42,804 bases of DNA from Alphaproteobacteria bacterium (GTDB lineage Bacteria > Pseudomonadota > Alphaproteobacteria > Rhizobiales > Beijerinckiaceae): positions 1-42,804 of the forward strand of contig JAJPHH010000068.1 in assembly GCA_021325385.1 (NCBI GenBank). The letters are read 5' to 3'. Positions 34,660-42,224 of the stretch are shown piece by piece. The stretch's first letter is position 1. Each line of letters begins with the position of its first letter. Position numbers and translations under genes: made by a program. The notes beneath the pieces are model-generated. The model made no database searches. It was given only the letters and a program-made list of their open reading frames with translations, and was not told the DNA's origin.

Positions 34660-35343
34660 TCACGCCAGCATCTGCGCCAGGATCTCGTAGGCGTCGTTGA
34701 TGTCGGCGCGCAGAGCCTTGGCCGCGGCCTTGCCGTCCCGCGCCGCCAAGGCCTCGACGATCGCCTTATGAGTCGCGTTGGACGCGGCGTAATTGCCCGA
34801 GCCGCGCAGCAGGTTGAGATAGGGGCCGATTTGCAGCCACAGCGTCTCGATCATGGCGACAAGCGTCGGCGAGCGCGCCGCGTTGTAGATGGTGAAGTGA
34901 AAGGCGCGATTGGCGCGAAGATATTCCTTGACGTTCTCCTCGGCCGACGCGCGGCTCAGGACCTCGTACTCCTCGTTGAGGCGGACGAGATCGTCCGGCT
35001 CCATCAAGTCGGCGGCCCATTCCGAGGCGAGCCCCTCGATCGCCAGGCGCACGCGGCGAAGATCGGCCAGCCGGTCCAGGCTCAACCGCGGCACGCCGAT
35101 CGAGCGCCCGGTCACGAGGCTGAGCGCGCCGGCGGCGGTCAGGCGCTTCAGCGCTTCGCGCACCGGCATGGCGCTGACGCCGAACGCCTCGGCCAGGCTT
35201 TGGATCGTCACCACTTGGCCGGGCGCGATCTCGCCGTCGAGGATGAGATCGCAAATCCGCCGGTAGGCCCGCTCCTGCAAGGTGTCGCGCGCGAGCGGCG
35301 CCACCCTCAGCTCCGGCCGGCTCAGAACTGCGTCCATCGTCAC
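34660..35343 (-). CDS. GntR-family transcriptional regulator, FCD (FadR-type) domain
   Basis: 227 residues from GTG 35343 (ATG 35337 also possible; GGGGGA upstream favours the GTG). The winged helix lies at about 22-85: RAYRRICDLILDGEIAPGQV, IQSLAEAFGVSAMPVREAL and LVTGRSIGVPRLS (wing). The FCD ligand domain follows: LRRVRLAIEGLASEWAAD, RANRAFHFTIYNAA, SNATHKAIVEALAARDGKAA, with Asp/His residues that bind metal in the family. It is divergent from the sugar ABC operon and very likely controls it, responding to an acidic or sugar-acid intermediate. The 164-bp shared intergenic region holds a repeated motif that could be its operator. Confidence 0.92.
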   Translation of the reverse strand: MTMDAVLSRPELRVAPLARDTLQERAYRRICDLILDGEIAPGQVVTIQSLAEAFGVSAMPVREALKRLTAAGALSLVTGRSIGVPRLSLDRLADLRRVRLAIEGLASEWAADLMEPDDLVRLNEEYEVLSRASAEENVKEYLRANRAFHFTIYNAARSPTLVAMIETLWLQIGPYLNLLRGSGNYAASNATHKAIVEALAARDGKAAAKALRADINDAYEILAQMLA

Positions 35344-35420
35344 GATTCATCCCCCGATCGTATCGGCTCAGTCTCCGAATTCACGGCGCCATGCAAGCAT
35401 TTACAGCAAGTTGCCCCCGC

Positions 35421-35452
35421 TTGCATCTATGTTGATCTATGATCTATGATCA
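35421..35452 (+). promoter_or_regulatory. Candidate promoter with repeated ATCTATG operator
   Basis: TTGCAT (35421-35426) and TATGAT (35445-35450) are 18 bp apart, a reasonable -35/-10 pair for the binding-protein gene, which starts 56 bp further on. The stretch contains three copies of ATCTATG (35425, 35435, 35442), and 35433-35452 reads as an imperfect 20-bp palindrome bounded by TGATC/GATCA. Overlap of repeats and -10 is what a repressor site would look like. I propose it as the site of the divergent GntR regulator; this is inference. Confidence 0.45.
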
Positions 35453-35506
35453 CGAGATCGCCGACAAGCAACAGGCGACAAGACAAAGGACCGGAGGAGA
35501 CGCGCC

Positions 35507-36625
35507 ATGATGGGAGCACGATTGCTTTTGGCGGGCGGGCTGGCCTTGAGCCTGATCGCGCCGATGACGGCGCAGGCCGCTCAAAAGCATAAGATTTTCC
35601 TCAGCATGAGCTATATCGGCAACGATTGGCAGGCGGAGGCCGCCAACATGGTCAAGGCCATGGCCAGCCATAAGAGCCTCGCCGACAAGGTCAGCCTGGA
35701 AGTGCAGGTTGCCGGGCCAAACGCGCAACGGCAGATTCAACAGCTCAACGCCATGGTTCAGGCCGGCGCCGAGGCGATCGTCGTCTATCCGATTTCTCCG
35801 ACCGCGCTCAACCAGGTGGTCAAGAACGCCTGCGACAAAGGCGTCAAGATTTTCGCCTATGACGCCGAGATCACCGAGCCTTGCGCCTATAATATTCACA
35901 TCGACCAGGAAGAGGCGGGCCGCAAGACGGCGGAATGGCTGGTCGACAAGCTCGGCTCGAAAGGCGGCAACATTGTCGTCATCACCGGCGTGCCCGGCAC
36001 GTCTGTCGATACGTTGCGGACCAAGGCCGCGAAAGAGGTCTTCGCCAAGCATCCGAATATCAAGATCGTCGCCGAGGCGGTCGGCATGTGGAGCCAGGCG
36101 GTCGCCCGTACCGAGCTGTCGAAAATTCTCGCCACGCAGAGCTGGGACCATATCGACGGACTCTGGATGCAGGTCGGCTGCTATACCGCCAACGCCATGC
36201 AGCTCGAAGCGGGCAAGAAGCCGAACCAGCTTATCCCTTGCGCCGGCGAAGGGTCCAATGGCGGGCGCATCCAGATGCTTCCCTTGGGAACCGAAGTCGA
36301 AGGCGCCGCCTCGCCCTACGCCCCGCTCGGCGCGTCGCGCATCTCCTACGCTTCGCCGCCTTATTCCGGCGCGCTCGCGCTGAAGCTTGCGGTCGAGGCG
36401 CTGGAGGGCAAGGACGTGGCGAAGACGACAATCCTGCCTTTGCCGCTCGTCACCAACGACACGATCAAATTGTGCCAGGAAGGCACGTGGGAGGAGATGA
36501 AAGCGGGCTGCAACGCGTTCAAGCCTTCGATCGTCCCCAATCCCGGCTGGTTCGCCTCGATCTTCTCCGAGCAGACGCCGGAAGTCGGCCTCGAAGCGGC
36601 TCTGGTCGGACAGCCGGAGAAGTAA
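35507..36625 (+). CDS. Periplasmic sugar-binding protein of a CUT2-type ABC transporter (RbsB-like)
   Basis: 372 residues; GGAGGAG seven bases before ATG 35507. A clear signal peptide (ARLLLAGGLALSLIAPMTAQA) is followed by a mature protein with the type-I periplasmic-binding fold: KIFLSMSYIGNDWQAEAANM, GPNAQRQIQQLNAMVQAGAE, AIVVYPISPTALN, VKIFAYDAEITEPCAYNIHI, TAEWLVDKLGSKGGNIVVI, GVPGTSVDTLR. The conserved aspartate used for sugar contacts lies in AYDAEI. It feeds the double ATPase and double permease encoded just downstream. Two Cys pairs (AC..PC and GC) could form a disulphide. The substrate is unknown; a polyol or sugar acid is inferred from the downstream dehydrogenases. Confidence 0.92.
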   Translation: MMGARLLLAGGLALSLIAPMTAQAAQKHKIFLSMSYIGNDWQAEAANMVKAMASHKSLADKVSLEVQVAGPNAQRQIQQLNAMVQAGAEAIVVYPISPTALNQVVKNACDKGVKIFAYDAEITEPCAYNIHIDQEEAGRKTAEWLVDKLGSKGGNIVVITGVPGTSVDTLRTKAAKEVFAKHPNIKIVAEAVGMWSQAVARTELSKILATQSWDHIDGLWMQVGCYTANAMQLEAGKKPNQLIPCAGEGSNGGRIQMLPLGTEVEGAASPYAPLGASRISYASPPYSGALALKLAVEALEGKDVAKTTILPLPLVTNDTIKLCQEGTWEEMKAGCNAFKPSIVPNPGWFASIFSEQTPEVGLEAALVGQPEK

Positions 36626-36707
36626 AACGGAGATCAAGGCGGCTCCGGCGCCGAGCGTCGGGCCGCCTGAGCAGACGTACCTGAGCCGTCAGGATTGAAC
36701 CGGATGG

Positions 36708-36796
36708 CCGTCATTGCGAGGAGCGAAGCGACGAAGCAATCCATGCGTAGGACCCGGCCCTATGAGTGGATTGCGTCGCTTTGTTCGCAATGACGG
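36708..36796. repeat. Interspersed palindromic repeat element (extragenic hairpin)
   Basis: The left arm (36708-36743, beginning ccgtcattgcgag) and right arm (36767-36796, ending tcgcaatgacgg) are inverted copies; the right arm lacks about 6 nt (the left reads aggagcgaagcgacgaagc, the right the complement with an A-rich gap). The loop is about 23 nt. The core with cattgcgag and gaagcaatcc is the familiar repeat scattered in Alphaproteobacteria. It sits between the binding-protein and ATPase genes; one of the possible ATPase start codons (ATG 36790) falls within the right arm, so the hairpin could affect ATPase translation or transcript stability. Confidence 0.85.
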
Positions 36797-36816
36797 TCGA
36801 GCGCGATGAGCAAGTG

Positions 36817-38346
36817 ATGCAGATCGACAGCGCCGTCGCGATCAAGGGACTGCGGAAGGCCTTTGGCGCGACGCTCGCGGTCGACGACGCCAGCTTCGCC
36901 ATCGAAGTCGGCGCCTCGCACGCGCTGCTCGGCGAGAACGGCGCCGGCAAGTCGACCATCGTCAAGCTGCTCTCGGGATTGCTCGAACCGGACCGCGGCG
37001 ACATCCGTCTGTTCGGCGCGGCGGCTCGGCTGAAATCGCCGCGCGACGCGCACCGCTACGGCGTACAGACCGCCTTCCAGGAGATGACGCTCGCGCCGGA
37101 CCTTACCGTCCTCGACAATATGCTCCTGCCCTACGCGCCGACGGGTTGGACCGGCATGATCCGCCGGCGCGCCGCCGAGTCCGCCGTGCGCGCGCATTTC
37201 GACGAACTTGGCTTCGACGTCGAATTGTGGCGCGAGGTCGGCGATCTCGACCTCGCGGTTCAGCAGAAGATCGAAATCGCGCGAGCGATCTTCCGCAAGC
37301 CCCGCATCCTGTTGCTCGACGAGCCGACCTCCACCCTGGCCGGCCGCGACGTCGAATGGCTGGGGCAAGTGATCGCGCGGCTGAAGCAGCAAGGCGTCAC
37401 CATTCTGTTCATCTCGCATCGCATGCGCGAAGTGAGGGCGTTTTGCGACAGCGTGACGATTCTCCGTAACGGCCGCCACATCGCCACCGCGCCAGCGAGC
37501 GAATTGAGCGACGCTCAAATCATCGAAATGATCGTCGGCCGCTCGATCGCGCAGACCTTCCCGCCCCGCCCGGCGCGGCCGGCGACGAGCGATGCGTCCG
37601 AAACGCTCGCCGCGCGCGATCTCGCCGCCGGCCATAAGCTGCAATCGGCGATGTTCTCGTTGCGCAAGGGCGAAATTCTCGGCGTGGCGGGATTGCAAGG
37701 CATGGGTCAGCTCGATCTGTTCCTCGCTTGCTTCGGCATGACCGACATTCATCGGGGGCAAATTTTCGTCGACGGCCGACCGGTGACGATCGCCTCGCCC
37801 GCCGACGCCTTGCGGCCGAATATCGGCCTCGGCTTCCTGCCCGAGGACCGCAAGACCGAGGCGCTGTTCCTCGAACTGAACGGGAAGCACAACGCGTCAT
37901 TGCCGGTCATCGAGCGCTTCTGTCGCTACGGCCTCGTGCGCGGCGAGCGTGAAGATCGAGCGGTGGCGGAGGCGTTCGAGCGAGTCGAGGTCGATCGGCG
38001 CGCCTTATGGACGCCAGTCAAATCCTTCTCTGGCGGCAATCAGCAGAAGATCGCCATCGCCAAATGGCTGCTCGCCGAAAGCCGGATTCTTCTGCTGTTC
38101 GATCCGACCCGCGGCATCGATGTCGGCACCAAGCACGAACTCTATATTCTGATGCGCGCCTATGCCGAGGCCGGCGGCTCGATCCTGTTCCATTCGACGG
38201 AAATCCCCGAACTCGTTCATCTTTGCGATCGCGTCCTCGTGCTTTATGGCGGCCGCATCGTCGCCGAAATCGGCGCCGGCGGCTTGACCGAGAACGAAAT
38301 CATGCGCGCCGCTCTGGGCGGCGAAGCCATCGGGAGGGCCGCGTGA
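36817..38346 (+). CDS. ABC transporter ATPase, two NBDs (RbsA-type)
   Basis: 509 residues from ATG 36817; ATG 36790, inside the palindromic repeat, would add 9 residues. First NBD: GLRKAFGATLAVDDASFAIE, Walker A GENGAGKST, FQEMTLAPDLTVLDNM, Walker B LLLDEPTSTLAGRD and FISHRMREV. Second NBD: degenerate P-loop VAGLQGMGQLDL, the signature SFSGGNQQKIAIAKWL, then ILLLFDPTRGID. In this last motif the usual D-E of Walker B reads F-D, so the second nucleotide site lacks the standard catalytic Glu, as often in this subfamily. This is the double-NBD protein expected for a CUT2 sugar importer. The permease gene begins on the overlapping GTGA. Confidence 0.93.
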   Translation: MQIDSAVAIKGLRKAFGATLAVDDASFAIEVGASHALLGENGAGKSTIVKLLSGLLEPDRGDIRLFGAAARLKSPRDAHRYGVQTAFQEMTLAPDLTVLDNMLLPYAPTGWTGMIRRRAAESAVRAHFDELGFDVELWREVGDLDLAVQQKIEIARAIFRKPRILLLDEPTSTLAGRDVEWLGQVIARLKQQGVTILFISHRMREVRAFCDSVTILRNGRHIATAPASELSDAQIIEMIVGRSIAQTFPPRPARPATSDASETLAARDLAAGHKLQSAMFSLRKGEILGVAGLQGMGQLDLFLACFGMTDIHRGQIFVDGRPVTIASPADALRPNIGLGFLPEDRKTEALFLELNGKHNASLPVIERFCRYGLVRGEREDRAVAEAFERVEVDRRALWTPVKSFSGGNQQKIAIAKWLLAESRILLLFDPTRGIDVGTKHELYILMRAYAEAGGSILFHSTEIPELVHLCDRVLVLYGGRIVAEIGAGGLTENEIMRAALGGEAIGRAA

Positions 38347-40424
38347 GCGTTTCGGCGGCGCTCCGCTCCGAAGCCGGCGGCCGGCGCCGACCCGGCTTCG
38401 GCATTCTGTTCGCTCGCCACCGCGGCCTCATCACTGCGGCAATTGTCTTTGTTCTCCTGTTCATCGTCGTCAACGCGATCAGCGCCGGCCATCTCAGCTA
38501 TTTCGACTTCAGTTTCATGGCGAGCGGCGGGGCGACCCTGGCGCTCGCCGCGGTCGGCGAGACCATCGTGATTCTGACCGGCGGCTTCGATCTCTCGGCC
38601 GGCGCGGTGATTTCGCTGGTCAATGTCGTGCTCGCCTCGAGCATGGACCCGACCGCGCCGCACGCCTCCGTCGTACTCTGGACGCTTGCCGGGATCGGCG
38701 TCGGCATGGCGACGGGCGCCTTCAACGGCGTGTTCATCGCCTTCCTGCGCCTGCAGCCGATCGTCGTGACGTTGTCGACGATGTTCATCCTGCAAGGGGT
38801 GACCTTGCTCGTCATGGAGAAGCCGGGCGGCTTCGTCAACGCCGATCTCGGCGGGTTCTATCTCGGCGACGCCGTGCCGGGGCGATTGCCGATGCCTGTC
38901 CTGCTGCTCGTTTGCGTCGGATTGCTGTGGCTCTATCTGAAATCGACCCGCTTCGGCGCGGCCCTCTACGCGATCGGCAGCGACGACGACGCGGCGCGCT
39001 CGGCCGGCGTCCGCGTCGCGCTGACCAGGCTCTTGGCCTATATCGTCGCGGGCGGCTGCTACGGCCTCGCCGGCGTTTTCATTTCAGCGCAAACCGGCTC
39101 CGGCGATCCGCTGGTCGGCAATCCGCTGCTTTTGTCGATCTTCGCTGCGGTCGTGCTTGGCGGAACGCGGCTCGGCGGCGGCCGGGGCGGACCGGTCGGC
39201 TCGATGATCGGCGCTTACATCCTGATGAGCGTCGTCAACGTTCTGCTCGTGCTCAATGTCTCGGCCTATTATTCGACCATCGCCGAAGGCGTGATCCTCT
39301 TGCTGGCCGTACTCGCCGCGTCGATCAGCGCCGATTCCGACCTCGCCAAGCAGATCCGCTTCGCCGCTTTGCGTTTCGCCGCTTGGCGCGCCGGCGCCTT
39401 GCCGCGGCAGATCGGCGGCGGCGATCGCAGGCTGCGGCGCGAGCCGCCGGCGCGCGGCGGCGCGCGGGCGGCCGCGCCGCCCTTCTGGATTCGCAATCGC
39501 GAGGCCTTGCGCTATGCGCTGCCTGCCTATGTCCTCTTCGTCCTGGTGGTGATCGCGACCGAGCTTTGGCTCGGCAACGCCGCGTTCCACTGGGGTTATT
39601 GGAATTCGCTGATCGTCCTGTCGAGCTTCCTGGCGATCCTGGCGCTCGGCCAGGGCGCCGTCATCCTCACCGGCGGCCTCGATCTCTCCGTACCCTGGAC
39701 GGTCGGCCTTTCCGGCATTCTGCTCGCCGGGATCGTGCAGGGCTCCGATCAAGCCTTGCTTTACGCCCTGCCGATCGTGATCGCGATCGCGCTCGTCGTC
39801 GGCTTCGTCAACGGCGTCGGCGTCGTCGCGCTCGGCGTCTCGCCGATCGTGATGACGCTGGCGACGAACGGCATTTTGCAGGGCGCGGCCCTGCTCTATT
39901 CGAACGGAACGCCGGCTGGCTTTTCCTCGCCCTGGCTCCGATGGTTCATGACCGGAAAGATTCTGGACGCGACGCCGGTCGTGTTCTTCGTCATGGCCTT
40001 CGTGATCGTCGCCGTGACCTTGCTCGCGCGGACGCCGTTTGGACGGCGAATCTATGCGGTCGGCAACGGCGCCCGCGCCGCGAAGCTTTCCGGCGTGCCG
40101 GTCGGCCGCACCTTGATCGGCGTCTATATGTTGTCGTCGCTTTGCGCGGGACTGGTCGGCGTCTTGCTGACCGGCTTCTCGGGGCAAGCGAGCCTCGGCA
40201 TGGGCGACGAATATCTTTTGCCGTCGATCGCCGTCGTGGTGGTCGGCGGGGCGATCATCACCGGCGGACGCGGCCATTATCTCGGCATGCTCGGCGGCGT
40301 TCTGCTGCTGACCGCGCTGCAGACCATGCTCGCCGGCAGCAATCTTCCCTACGCCACGCGCGCCATCCTCTATGGCCTCGTCGTCCTCGGAGCGGTGGTG
40401 GCGCTGCGCGAAGAACGCGACTAG
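38343..40424 (+). CDS. Fused double permease of a CUT2-type ABC transporter
   Basis: The start is GTG 38343 (VSVSAALRSEAGG), overlapping the ATPase stop by 4 bp. The 693-residue product contains two RbsC-type permeases in tandem. The first (about 15-330) has GETIVILTGGFDLSAGAVIS and AAVVLGGTRLGGGRGG; a polar Arg/Ala-rich linker (about 340-385) follows. The second (about 388-690) has GQGAVILTGGLDLSVPWTVG and AVVVVGGAIITGGRGHYLG. Both copies keep the same signature (ILTGGxDLS) and the C-terminal ATPase-contact motif (VVxGGxxxxGGRG). Usually two separate permeases form a homo- or heterodimer; here both are on one chain, so a 1:1 stoichiometry is built in. Confidence 0.93.
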   Translation: MSVSAALRSEAGGRRRPGFGILFARHRGLITAAIVFVLLFIVVNAISAGHLSYFDFSFMASGGATLALAAVGETIVILTGGFDLSAGAVISLVNVVLASSMDPTAPHASVVLWTLAGIGVGMATGAFNGVFIAFLRLQPIVVTLSTMFILQGVTLLVMEKPGGFVNADLGGFYLGDAVPGRLPMPVLLLVCVGLLWLYLKSTRFGAALYAIGSDDDAARSAGVRVALTRLLAYIVAGGCYGLAGVFISAQTGSGDPLVGNPLLLSIFAAVVLGGTRLGGGRGGPVGSMIGAYILMSVVNVLLVLNVSAYYSTIAEGVILLLAVLAASISADSDLAKQIRFAALRFAAWRAGALPRQIGGGDRRLRREPPARGGARAAAPPFWIRNREALRYALPAYVLFVLVVIATELWLGNAAFHWGYWNSLIVLSSFLAILALGQGAVILTGGLDLSVPWTVGLSGILLAGIVQGSDQALLYALPIVIAIALVVGFVNGVGVVALGVSPIVMTLATNGILQGAALLYSNGTPAGFSSPWLRWFMTGKILDATPVVFFVMAFVIVAVTLLARTPFGRRIYAVGNGARAAKLSGVPVGRTLIGVYMLSSLCAGLVGVLLTGFSGQASLGMGDEYLLPSIAVVVVGGAIITGGRGHYLGMLGGVLLLTALQTMLAGSNLPYATRAILYGLVVLGAVVALREERD

Positions 40425-40443
40425 AGCGAGAGGCGGTACAGCG

Positions 40444-41241
40444 ATGGCGAACGCTGCGGATACGAATTTGGACGCCGGCCTTTCCGGCCGACGCGTGCTG
40501 GTCACGGCGGGCGCAGCCGGGATCGGGCTTGCGATCGTCCAGCGCCTGCTCCGCCACGGCGCGCGCGTCTTCGTCTGCGACGTGGTCGACGCGACGCTCG
40601 AAACGTTCAACAAAGCGCACCCGCAGGCCGGAGCGATCAAAGCCGACGTGTCGAACGAAGCCGACGTCGCGCGGATGTTCGCGGCGATCAAGGCGGAGCT
40701 TGGCGGCCTCGACGCGCTGGTCAACAATGCTGGCATCGCCGGTCCGACCGGCGCGGTGGAGGACATCGATCCGGCGGAATGGCGGCGCTGCCTCGATGTC
40801 GGCCTGACCGGGCAGTTCCTCTGCGCGCGCCTCGCCGTGCCGATGCTGAAGGCCGCCGGCGGCGGCTCGATCGTCAATATGTCCTCGGCGGCCGGCCGCC
40901 ACGGCTATGCGTACCGCACGCCCTATTCCTCGGCCAAGTTCGGCGTGATCGGCTTCACGCAGAGCCTCGCCAAGGAGCTGGGGCCGGCCAATATTCGCGT
41001 CAACGCCATCCTGCCCGGCATCATCGAAGGGCCGCGCATGGAGAGCGTCATCCGCAATCGCGCTCAGCAACTGGGCGTCTCGTACGACGCCATGGAGAAA
41101 ACCTATCTCGATCGCATCTCGCTCCGGCGCATGACCAGCCCGCACGACGTCGCGGCGATGATCGCCTTTCTCATTTCCGACGCCGGCGTCAATATTTCCG
41201 GGCAGCCGATCGGCGTCGACGGCAATGTCGAGACTTTGTGA
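40444..41241 (+). CDS. SDR family oxidoreductase in the BKACE locus
   Basis: 265 residues from ATG 40444 (MANAADTNLDAGLSGRRVLV); 19 bp after the permease stop. Cofactor loop TAGAAGIGLAIVQRL, Asp in FVCDVVD (NAD preference), NNAGIAGP, SSAAGRHGYAYRTPYSSAKF with the catalytic Ser-Tyr-Lys, and a C-terminus ISGQPIGVDGNVETL. The segment LPGIIEGPRMESVIRNRAQQ fits SDRs that act on polyols, sugar acids or keto acids. It would oxidise the imported compound before the 3-hydroxyacid dehydrogenase encoded next. The substrate is unknown. Confidence 0.9.
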   Translation: MANAADTNLDAGLSGRRVLVTAGAAGIGLAIVQRLLRHGARVFVCDVVDATLETFNKAHPQAGAIKADVSNEADVARMFAAIKAELGGLDALVNNAGIAGPTGAVEDIDPAEWRRCLDVGLTGQFLCARLAVPMLKAAGGGSIVNMSSAAGRHGYAYRTPYSSAKFGVIGFTQSLAKELGPANIRVNAILPGIIEGPRMESVIRNRAQQLGVSYDAMEKTYLDRISLRRMTSPHDVAAMIAFLISDAGVNISGQPIGVDGNVETL

Positions 41242-41252
41242 GGAGACGAATC

Positions 41253-42200
41253 ATGGCGCGCGTCGCCATTATCGGCAGCGGATTCATCGGCCGGGCCTGG
41301 GCGATCGCCTTCGCCCGCGCCGGCCACGATGTCGCGCTCTGGGACCAGGATCCCGGCGCGCCTGGCAAGGCGATCGACTTCATCGCTTCGGTTCTGCCGG
41401 ACCTCGCCGCAAACGATCTCCTCGATGGCGGCAAGCCCGACGCCCTGCTGGCGCGGCTCCGCATCGAGCGCGACCTCGCGGCTGCGCTCGCCGGCGCCGA
41501 CCATGTCCAGGAGAACACGCCCGAGCGGCTCGACGTGAAGAAGGCCGTGTTCGCCGAACTCGAGCGGCTCGCGCCGCAAAGCGCCGTTCTCGCCAGCTCG
41601 AGCTCGGCCCTGTTGCCCTCGCTCTTCACCAAGGACCTCGTCGGCCGGGCGCGCTGCCTAGTCATTCATCCGCTCAATCCGCCCTACCTCATTCCGGCGG
41701 CTGAGATCGTCCCAGCGCCGTGGACGTCGCCCGACATCGTCGAGCGCGCCCGCGCCTTCCTCGTCGAAGCCGGCCAGGCGCCGATCGTGATGAAGCGCGA
41801 GCTCGACGGCTTCGTCATGAATCGTCTGCAAGGCGCCCTGCTCGAAGAAGCCTTCCGCCTCGTCGCCGACGGCTATGCGACGGCGGAGGACGTCGATATC
41901 GGGATCAGAGAGGGCCTCGCCTTGCGCTGGTCTTTCATGGGGCCGTTCGAGACGATCGATCTCAACGCGCCGTCCGGCGTGCGCGATTACGTGGAGCGCT
42001 ACCAGGGGCTCTACGAGAATCTCTTCAAGCAAATGCAGCGGCGCGTCGATTGGGCCGGACCGTGGCTGGAAGATATCGAGCGCGCGCGCCGCGCCAAGAC
42101 GCCGGCGGATCGGCTCGTCGAGCGGCAGCGATGGCGCGATCGCCGCTTGATGGCGCTCGCCGCCCATAAACGACGCGCAGCGCGCGATATCGGCGTTTGA
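41253..42200 (+). CDS. 3-hydroxyacyl-CoA/L-gulonate 3-dehydrogenase-like protein
   Basis: Start at ATG 41253 with AGGAG upstream, 11 bp after the SDR; 315 residues. The N-terminal NAD domain reads VAIIGSGFIGRAWAIAFARA then VALWDQD. The centre carries QENTPERLDVKKAVFAELER, ASSSSALLPSLF and HPLNPPYLIPAAEIVPA, whose His and following Asn-Pro are the active-site residues of this family (compare 3-hydroxyacyl-CoA dehydrogenases, lambda-crystallin/L-gulonate 3-dehydrogenase, L-carnitine dehydrogenase). GFVMNRLQGALLEEAFRLV opens the C-terminal domain. Such stand-alone members oxidise a free beta-hydroxy acid to a beta-keto acid, exactly the kind of substrate used by the BKACE encoded next. Confidence 0.92.
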   Translation: MARVAIIGSGFIGRAWAIAFARAGHDVALWDQDPGAPGKAIDFIASVLPDLAANDLLDGGKPDALLARLRIERDLAAALAGADHVQENTPERLDVKKAVFAELERLAPQSAVLASSSSALLPSLFTKDLVGRARCLVIHPLNPPYLIPAAEIVPAPWTSPDIVERARAFLVEAGQAPIVMKRELDGFVMNRLQGALLEEAFRLVADGYATAEDVDIGIREGLALRWSFMGPFETIDLNAPSGVRDYVERYQGLYENLFKQMQRRVDWAGPWLEDIERARRAKTPADRLVERQRWRDRRLMALAAHKRRAARDIGV

Positions 42201-42224
42201 GCCCGGATGCAGAGAGGAACGAGG

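Noticed and set aside
34530-34680. Plus-strand stretch reading FDDPAWGACFERSKLILQEG and GVEIRAVETDAARADRRRTF
   Set aside because: It looks protein-like, perhaps the tail of a lost gene, but has no start and I cannot name the family. It also overlaps the end of the GntR gene.
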